NCBI GenBank assembly: GCA_045580025.1
Contig: JAZNNB010000029.1
Span: forward strand, 1-64,000
Length of the DNA: 64,000 nt
From: SIG440 sp045580025
GTDB lineage: Bacteria > Bacillota > Clostridia > Monoglobales > Monoglobaceae
Reading direction: 5' to 3'
Shown piece after piece: positions 58,424-64,000 of the stretch. The translations under genes and the position numbers were made by a program. Below the pieces are notes generated by a model. The model did no database searches. It was not told the DNA's origin and saw only the letters and a list, made by a program, of their open reading frames with translations. Position 1 is the stretch's first letter. Each line of letters starts with the position of its first letter.

Positions 58424-59178
58424 ATCCGTTCCTCCCTCTGAGCACGTATAACAACAACTGTTATGTTGTCAACTCCACCATTTTTATTAGCTTCAGCAAT
58501 TAAGCTTTCAGCAGCCATTTTCACATCTTCATTTTCGTTTATTATTTCTTTTATCCGTTCATCCATAACAGTTTCTGTGAGACCATCACTACACAAAATC
58601 ACGGTCTCTCCCAAAGATAAGTTGTAATCATAAAAATCTGCATCAACAAATTCTTCAGTGCCTAAAGCTCTTGTTATAATATTCTTATCAGGATGGTTTC
58701 TTGCCTCCTGACGTGTTATGCTGCCCCTTTGAACAAGTTCTTCCACAATAGAATGGTCAACCGTAATTTTCTGGATTTGTGTATCTGAAATTACATATGC
58801 ACAGCTGTCACCTATGTTCGCAATTCTGACCAGAGCATCTTTCACATATGCCACAACAAGTGTTGTGCCCATTCCGGATTGTTCACGGCTTTTAAGTGAA
58901 CGTTCAAAGACACTTGTGTTTGCAAAGTCAATAGCTGTTGCCATATTAAATGTAATTTTGCTGTCATCAGGCTCACCGAGAGTTTCATAAAGTTCAGCTG
59001 CCACAATTTCCGCCGCCATGCTGCTGGCAATTTCACCGGCATTGTGACCGCCCATACCGTCAGCAAGCACACATACACCAAGAGGCTTATCCTTTTCGAA
59101 GCCACAAATCCTGAAACTGTCTTCATTGAGCTCACGGCACTTACCCTTATCCGTAAGACCGCATACTTTTATAACCAT
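58420..59178 (-). CDS. stp: PP2C-type protein phosphatase (Stp/PrpC)
   Basis: Removes phosphates placed by the adjacent PASTA kinase. The 252 residues show the metal motifs LNEDSF near 17, VLADGMGGHNAGEIAS near 37, NIGDSCAYVI near 117, LCSDGLTETV near 190 and DNITVVV near the end. The aspartates that bind the two metals are all present. Its stop overlaps the prkC start (ATGA), so the two are made together. Confidence 0.95.
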   Translation of the reverse strand: MVIKVCGLTDKGKCRELNEDSFRICGFEKDKPLGVCVLADGMGGHNAGEIASSMAAEIVAAELYETLGEPDDSKITFNMATAIDFANTSVFERSLKSREQSGMGTTLVVAYVKDALVRIANIGDSCAYVISDTQIQKITVDHSIVEELVQRGSITRQEARNHPDKNIITRALGTEEFVDADFYDYNLSLGETVILCSDGLTETVMDERIKEIINENEDVKMAAESLIAEANKNGGVDNITVVVIRAQREERI

Positions 59179-59242
59179 ATTATCATAGCCTTTCCGCCTG
59201 AAATTTCAGGCTTTTTACTTTATCTTCATAACAATCCCGCTA

Positions 59243-60268
59243 CTATTTTGTTTTCTTGTTCCTGAGCTGTCCGCAAGCCGCATTTATGTCACTGCCCATC
59301 TCGCGGCGGACTGTTGCCACCAATCCGTGCTTTTCAAGTCTTCCTTTAAACGTTTCAACTCTTTCTCTGCTACTCTTTGAAAATCCGCTTTCCTCAACCT
59401 TATTTACAGGAATAAGATTCACGTGGCAGAGTTTTCCTTTTATCAGTTTTGCCAATGTGTCAGCCTCTTCCAAAGTATCATTAACTCCGGAAATCAAGGT
59501 GTATTCAAAAGAAATTCGTCGTCCGGTTTCCTTTATGTAATAATCACAAGCCGACATAAGCTCATTTATATTGAACTTGTTGTTAACTGGCATAATCTGT
59601 GACCTTCGCTCGTCACTTGGAGCATGGAGAGAAATCAGCAGTGTAATCTGCATTTTCATATCAGCCAGTGTTCTTATTTTATCTGCCAAGCCACAGGTAG
59701 AAACCGAAATATGCCGTTGACCAATCATAAGCCCCTCAGTAGAATTCATAAGCTTTATTGATTTCAGCACGTTTTCAAAATTATCAAAAGGCTCGCCAAT
59801 GCCCATCATAACAACATTTGAAATTCTTTGCCCCAAATCTTTTTGCACACAAAGAATTTGACCAATTATTTCACCTGGGGTAAGATTTCTCACCCAGCCA
59901 TTCACTGTTGATGCACAAAATTTGCATCCCATTTTGCAACCTACCTGAGAAGACACACAGACAGTATAGCCATATTCATATTTCATAAGCACGGTTTCGA
60001 TAAAATTCCCGTCATTTAATTGTAACAGATACTTGCGTGTTTCGTCAATCTTTGAAACATATTTTTCAGATATTGACATTCCGCCAAGAAAACTGTTTTC
60101 AGAAAGCTTTTCGCGAAGACTTTTGGGGATATTTGTCATATCCTCAAAGCTTTCCGCACCGCGATACATCCATTCAAATATCTGTTTGCCCCGAAACTGT
60201 GGTTCGCCAAGCTGTTTTACAAACTCTTTCAATTCATCAAGGCTCAAATCAAAAAGATTTATTTTCAT
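59243..60268 (-). CDS. rlmN: 23S rRNA (adenine2503-C2)-methyltransferase
   Basis: Radical SAM methyltransferase that modifies A2503 of 23S rRNA and A37 of some tRNAs. The 341 residues show the cluster motif CKMGCKFCAS near 113 and GIGEPFDNFENVL; the C-terminal cysteine required for catalysis lies in AACGQL. The length is typical. It follows rsmB by 3 bases and precedes stp, the usual order. Confidence 0.96.
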   Translation of the reverse strand: MKINLFDLSLDELKEFVKQLGEPQFRGKQIFEWMYRGAESFEDMTNIPKSLREKLSENSFLGGMSISEKYVSKIDETRKYLLQLNDGNFIETVLMKYEYGYTVCVSSQVGCKMGCKFCASTVNGWVRNLTPGEIIGQILCVQKDLGQRISNVVMMGIGEPFDNFENVLKSIKLMNSTEGLMIGQRHISVSTCGLADKIRTLADMKMQITLLISLHAPSDERRSQIMPVNNKFNINELMSACDYYIKETGRRISFEYTLISGVNDTLEEADTLAKLIKGKLCHVNLIPVNKVEESGFSKSSRERVETFKGRLEKHGLVATVRREMGSDINAACGQLRNKKTK

Positions 60269-60271
60269 AGT

Positions 60272-61555
60272 TTATTCCTTTATCATTTTGCAAATATAAA
60301 AACCACTTTCACCGTTTTCTGTAGTAAGAATCTGCTTTTCTAACACTTTTTTATATTCGCTGTGATTTTTCAAAAATTCAAAAATTCTAATTCTGTTTTC
60401 TTCAGGCAAAATCGTGCAAGTGCTGTAAACCAAGGTTCCGCCCTTTTTTACATAAGTGGCGGCGGTTTCCAATATTTCACGTTGCAAAGCACAAAGCTCC
60501 GAAATGTCCTCTTCTTTTCGTTTCCATTTAATATCCGGCTTTTTATGTATAACACCAAGCCCCGAGCATGGAACATCAGCCAGCACCCTGTCCGCTTTTC
60601 CAACCAAGTTCTCAACTTGCTCTCTTGAGTCCTGCACTTTTGGCGTTATAATGTCAATCCCAAGCCTTTCAGCAGATTTTTTAATAAGCTCCACTTTGTG
60701 AGAAAATACGTCAAAAGAAAATACTCTACCTGTGTTTCCCATCTGTTCTGCAATGGCACAGCTTTTGCCACCAGGTGCTGCACACATATCGATAATCAAC
60801 TCATCAGGCTTTGCATCAAGTGCCAGAGCCGCCATTTGTGATGAAATATTTTGAAGCGAATAAAGTCCGCTTTTATATGCTGCAGAATTTTCTACGTTCA
60901 GCTTTCCTATGACCTTGAGGCAGTTTTCAACCTGAGTTCTTTCACAGAAAACCCCCTCTTTTTCAAGGGTTTCAATAATTTTTTCTTCCGTTGTTTTAAG
61001 AAGATTTACCCTTATAAATACTACATGAGGCTTGTTGTTTTCTTCAAAAAGTTCTTGGCATCTTTCCTCGCCATATTCTTTTATTAAAGCCTTTGTCATC
61101 CAGACTGGATATGAATATTTGAGAGATAATTCCTCTGCAATGTCGTTCATTTTGGGAAACTCAAAAACATCTTTTTCTCTTGAAACTGCGCGCAATACAC
61201 CATTCACAAACCCAGAGCCCGCTCGATGGGAATATTTATTGGCAAGTTTTACCGCCTCGTTACACGCAGCACTTGGCGGAACTTTGTCCATAAAATGAAG
61301 TTGAAAAACACCCATTCTCAAAATATTAAGCACCCAGGGAGTCATTTTCTTTATCTTTACTTTTGAATACCTTGATATAATAAAATCAATAGCTGTTTTG
61401 TTTGATACAATGCCATATATAAGCTCGGTAACAAAACCTTTGTCCACAGAGGATAAATCCCCCGAAGAAAGAGCCTCTTTGAGTGCCACATTTACATAGG
61501 TTTCATTTGTTTCAATATCGACAAGTGCCTTAAGTGCAATTTCTCTTGCATTCAT
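60272..61555 (-). CDS. rsmB: 16S rRNA (cytosine967-C5)-methyltransferase
   Basis: In 427 residues, an N-terminal NusB-like RNA-binding domain (ALKALVDIETNETYVN, ELIYGIVSNKTAIDFII) precedes a methyltransferase domain with SAM motif DMCAAPGGKSCAIAEQ near 243, the general PC motif DVPCSGLGVIHKKPD near 310 and the catalytic cysteine in TCTILPEEN near 385. It is in the priA-fmt-rsmB-rlmN order of Bacillus. Confidence 0.96.
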   Translation of the reverse strand: MNAREIALKALVDIETNETYVNVALKEALSSGDLSSVDKGFVTELIYGIVSNKTAIDFIISRYSKVKIKKMTPWVLNILRMGVFQLHFMDKVPPSAACNEAVKLANKYSHRAGSGFVNGVLRAVSREKDVFEFPKMNDIAEELSLKYSYPVWMTKALIKEYGEERCQELFEENNKPHVVFIRVNLLKTTEEKIIETLEKEGVFCERTQVENCLKVIGKLNVENSAAYKSGLYSLQNISSQMAALALDAKPDELIIDMCAAPGGKSCAIAEQMGNTGRVFSFDVFSHKVELIKKSAERLGIDIITPKVQDSREQVENLVGKADRVLADVPCSGLGVIHKKPDIKWKRKEEDISELCALQREILETAATYVKKGGTLVYSTCTILPEENRIRIFEFLKNHSEYKKVLEKQILTTENGESGFYICKMIKE

Positions 61556-61572
61556 AATTTCACGTCCGTTTT

Positions 61573-62280
61573 TTAATCTCTGTTTCTTCCAAACCCCACA
61601 ATAGAAAGAAGTCTCAAAAGGTTGGCAATGGCGACAACTGCCGACGCTACATATGTCATAGCCGCAGCCGAAAGCACCGATTTTGATGCTTTCAATTCTT
61701 CACCGTTCAAAATCGCATTTGATTCAAGAGTCTTAAGTGCTCGGGATGATGCATTGAATTCCACGGGAAGTGTAACAATCTGAAACAACACAACAGCGCC
61801 GAATAACAGCACACCAAAAGTCGCAAGTCCTGAAAAGCTCAGCAAAATCCCAAAAATTGCAAGAGGCCAAGCAGTATATGATGCTATCTGTACCACGGGT
61901 ACAATGGCATTTCTCACTTTTATTGGGGCATAGCCCTCAGCGTGCTGAACGGCGTGTCCAACCTCGTGTGCAGCGACCCCGATTGCTGCAACCGATGTAC
62001 TTGAATATGTCGCATTCGAAAGCCTCACCACGTTTGCCTTTGGATCAAAGTGATCCGTGAGATTTCCTGCTGTACGCTCAATAATAACATTGTGAAGACC
62101 GTTCATATCAAGAATTTTTCTTGCCACATCTGCGCCAGTAAGACCTTTGCTGTTTGCCACAGTGCGATATTTGTTAAAGGTTGTATTCACCTTTGACTGT
62201 GCATACATAGCAAAAATAAGTGCCGGCATCACCAAAATTATATATGTCATATCAATTCCATAAAAATATCCAAGTCCCAT
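61573..62280 (-). CDS. Membrane zinc metallopeptidase (YugP type)
   Basis: A 235-residue membrane protein with HEVGH near 107-111 (AAHEVGHAVQHAEGYAP), the zinc-binding motif, and about four hydrophobic helices, the last near 195-225. YugP-type peptidases are common in Firmicutes, and their substrate is unknown. It stands between fmt and rsmB, where many Clostridia have it, so it is read with the translation operon. The start at 62280 (MGLGYF) has a moderate GGGAGA-like site. Confidence 0.9.
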   Translation of the reverse strand: MGLGYFYGIDMTYIILVMPALIFAMYAQSKVNTTFNKYRTVANSKGLTGADVARKILDMNGLHNVIIERTAGNLTDHFDPKANVVRLSNATYSSTSVAAIGVAAHEVGHAVQHAEGYAPIKVRNAIVPVVQIASYTAWPLAIFGILLSFSGLATFGVLLFGAVVLFQIVTLPVEFNASSRALKTLESNAILNGEELKASKSVLSAAAMTYVASAVVAIANLLRLLSIVGFGRNRD

Positions 62281-62337
62281 TTTTTTGCCTTTCTACCCAT
62301 CATTTTTCCCACATCTCTGGGTACGAGATATGTAACA

Positions 62338-63267
62338 CTACCCCAATATTTCGCCAATTTTTATCTCGTGACCGTTGAGATAGTCCTTAACACGCATAGC
62401 TTTTGAACCTTTGAACTGAATTTCATCAATTATTATCGTTTTTCCGTCGCCACAAATCACCTCAAGACCTTTGCTGTCCGCCGCAACAATCTTTCCGCAT
62501 TCCCCTTTTGCCGTATTTCCAAGTACAGCACGATAAACTTTCATAAATTCACCCAAATACTCAGTGTGGGCAACCGGCCACGAGTTCATTCCGCAAATAA
62601 GATTTATAACCTCTCTTGCAGACTTTGACCAGTCAATTCTCGCCATTTCCTTTGAAATCATAGGCGCATAACAAGAGATACTGTCATCCTGCTTTTCAGG
62701 ATTCAGAGTGCCATTTTTAAGTGCAGCAATGGTTTCAATCAGCAAATCCGCACCCATAACCATGAGTCTATCATGAAGTTCGCTTGCTGTTTCATATTCT
62801 CCGATAGCCGTTTCGCACTTAAGAAGCATATCCCCTGTGTCAAGTCCTTTTTCCATAAGCATCGAAGTCACGCCGGTCTTTTCTTCACCGTTTAGCACCG
62901 ACCACTGAATAGGCCCTGCTCCACGGTATTTGGGAAGAAGCGATGCGTGCATATTTATGCATCCGTGCCTTGGAAAATTCAGTATATATTCAGGGAGAAT
63001 TTTTCCGTATGCCACAACAATTATAAGTTCAGGATTAAGTTTTTCAAGCTGTTCACCAAATGCAAAATCCTTGAGTGTTTCAGGCTGAAAAACAGGGATA
63101 CCATGTTCCTCTGCCAAAACCTTTACCGGTGGTGGTGTAAGGCGGTGGCCTCTTCCTGCCGGCTTGTCCGGTTGCGTAACAACTCCGCATACATTGTCGC
63201 TGGATTCAATCAGTGCCCTAAGACACGGAACAGCAAATTCCGGTGTTCCCATAAAAAGTATATTCAT
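62338..63267 (-). CDS. fmt: Methionyl-tRNA formyltransferase
   Basis: Formylates initiator Met-tRNA. The 309 residues show FMGTPEFAVPCL at 5-16, the catalytic region YGKILPEYILNFPRHGCINMHASLLPKYRGAGPIQW near 92-128 (split here) with Asn, His and Asp, and GVTSMLMEKGLDTGDML. I start it at 63267 (MNILFM), with GGAGG upstream. It follows def, as usual, and is followed by yugP. Confidence 0.96.
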   Translation of the reverse strand: MNILFMGTPEFAVPCLRALIESSDNVCGVVTQPDKPAGRGHRLTPPPVKVLAEEHGIPVFQPETLKDFAFGEQLEKLNPELIIVVAYGKILPEYILNFPRHGCINMHASLLPKYRGAGPIQWSVLNGEEKTGVTSMLMEKGLDTGDMLLKCETAIGEYETASELHDRLMVMGADLLIETIAALKNGTLNPEKQDDSISCYAPMISKEMARIDWSKSAREVINLICGMNSWPVAHTEYLGEFMKVYRAVLGNTAKGECGKIVAADSKGLEVICGDGKTIIIDEIQFKGSKAMRVKDYLNGHEIKIGEILG

Positions 63268-63284
63268 ATCAAATGCCTCCGAAA

Positions 63285-63749
63285 TCAATCTTCCTCACTA
63301 ATATCAATCCATTCAGTAACCAAATCCATAAACATCTTTCCATCAAGATGCTCGGTTTCGTGACAAAATGCTCTTGCCAGCAAATCCTCACCAGTATATT
63401 CGTGCCACTCACCAAATCTATCCTGAGCTCTCACGGTAACTTTTTGAGGACGTGTAACAATTCCGTATTTTCCGGGATTGCTAAGACAGCCCTCTGCTCC
63501 GGTCTGACTGCCCTCTGTCAAAACTATCTCAGGGTTTATAAGTTCAATGGGGTTTTCGTCAATATCAATAACAGCGACACGTCTTAACACCCCCACCTGA
63601 GGTGCCGCAAGACCTGCTCCACCCGACTCATAAAGAGTGTCGAACAAATCCTCAACAAGTGAGTTAAGTCTCTCATCAAATTTCTCAACTGGTCTGCACT
63701 TTTTAGTAAGTACGTCATCGCCTAATGTAACTATATTTCTGATTGCCAT
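63285..63749 (-). CDS. def: Peptide deformylase
   Basis: Removes the formyl group from nascent proteins; an Fe(II)/Zn hydrolase. The 154 residues carry GLAAPQVGV near 48, EGCLSNPGKYG near 90 (Cys ligand) and HETEHLDG near 132 (HExxH). I start it at 63749 (MAIRNI), behind AAGG. The length fits the type 1B/3-like shorter enzymes common in Clostridia. It lies after priA and before fmt. Confidence 0.95.
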   Translation of the reverse strand: MAIRNIVTLGDDVLTKKCRPVEKFDERLNSLVEDLFDTLYESGGAGLAAPQVGVLRRVAVIDIDENPIELINPEIVLTEGSQTGAEGCLSNPGKYGIVTRPQKVTVRAQDRFGEWHEYTGEDLLARAFCHETEHLDGKMFMDLVTEWIDISEED

Positions 63750-63769
63750 AATCGAAACCTTACCTTTCG

Positions 63770-64000
63770 TCAATACATATTTATCGGATTTATGTCAATG
63801 GTCAAAAATACCGATTTTTTGCCCTTTTCATATTCTTCATAAATGCTTTTTAGGAGGGCGTGTGCCATTCTTGCATTTTTACATTTCATAAGTATTCTGT
63901 ATCTATAATTATTTTTTATCTTGGAAATAGGTGCTTCACCCGGGTCTGTCTTTGAAAAAATATTTCCGTCTTTCTTTATTTCATTGTCAAGACGCTTTCC
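63770..64000 (-). CDS. priA: Primosomal protein N' (PriA), C-terminal fragment cut by the window edge
   Basis: Only the last 76 codons are present, ending with TGA at 63772..63770. The tail has the PriA C-terminal pattern: DPGEAPISKIKNNYRYRILMK, then a helix and VFLTIDINPINMY (DINP is typical). The order priA-def-fmt is conserved in Firmicutes, which supports the call. The N-terminal helicase domains lie beyond the window. Confidence 0.85.
   Translation of the reverse strand, partial: GKRLDNEIKKDGNIFSKTDPGEAPISKIKNNYRYRILMKCKNARMAHALLKSIYEEYEKGKKSVFLTIDINPINMY

Noticed and set aside
59198..59213. Terminator in the stp-rlmN gap
   Set aside because: GCCTGAAATTTCAGGC is a loopless palindrome upstream of the stp start rather than a hairpin with a T run.
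1..64000. CRISPR arrays, tRNA, rRNA, insertion sequences, T-box or other riboswitches
   Set aside because: None was recognised by eye on either strand; the only repeats are the two direct copies described.

Overview
The window is a gene-dense, AT-rich chromosomal segment from an endospore-forming Firmicute of class Clostridia. The evidence is the sporulation set (spoIIGA-sigE, spoIVFB, dpaAB, cwlD, a spoIIID remnant), a large-type SRP RNA next to dnaX, near-consensus sigma-A promoters with AGGAGG-type ribosome binding sites, and Firmicute gene orders (tig-clpP-clpX, rpsO-pnp, rplU-rpmA-obg, priA-def-fmt-rsmB-rlmN-stp-prkC-rsgA-rpe-thiN). L27 lacks the cleavable N-terminal extension usual in Firmicutes, which may help place the lineage; genus cannot be told. 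Genetic code 11 applies (several ATGA overlaps end in TGA). I see no tRNA, rRNA, CRISPR array, insertion sequence or prophage.

Layout. (1) 1-2450 is a decaying accessory block: two direct copies of a ~170-bp structured repeat about 2.0 kb apart, one attached to a truncated spoIIID, flank a lipoprotein gene, an RDD-family gene broken by one TGA codon, and two unrecognised ORFs, one of which begins inside a terminator. (2) 2530-9800: LOG family/LMW phosphatase, an FAD-Rieske oxidoreductase, a SulP transporter coupled to a HIRAN-TPR protein, then ybaB-dnaX and the SRP RNA with its own promoter. (3) 9879-21420: rpsO-pnp, then a minus-strand operon of recJ, relA/spoT, an MBL hydrolase, a short HemZ-like radical SAM protein and a flavodoxin-like protein; mutS2. 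(4) 21435-27100: iscS-thiI-cinA(C)-ddh, a sialate-lyase-type aldolase with its own promoter, and a DivIVA-domain protein. (5) 27340-32160: a membrane GT2-like fragment, a LexA-like XRE-S24 regulator divergent from a 42-residue membrane peptide with shared CGAAAC motifs, a CapA-like lipoprotein, the dipicolinate synthase operon dpaAB and a lipoprotein. (6) 32180-39920: tig-clpP-clpX, a metallophosphoesterase, thrC, a P-loop protein behind a palindromic operator candidate, and pgi. (7) 39960-52680: spoIIGA-sigE, cwlD, a diverged type II topoisomerase pair, rplU-rpmA-obg, a radical-SAM/DUF2344 pair and spoIVFB with a small membrane partner. (8) 52680-64000: a secreted protein with a duplicated module, then the translation/signalling operon running back to priA at the right edge.

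Most genes lie on the minus strand in tight, often overlapping operons. The sporulation genes form a partial pathway: sigma-E activation (SpoIIGA/SigE), sigma-K activation (SpoIVFB), dipicolinate synthesis (DpaAB) and cortex modification (CwlD). The most unusual parts are the repeat-flanked block at the left end, the HIRAN-TPR/SulP pair, the XRE-S24/membrane-peptide pair, and the absence of both Prp and the L27 extension.
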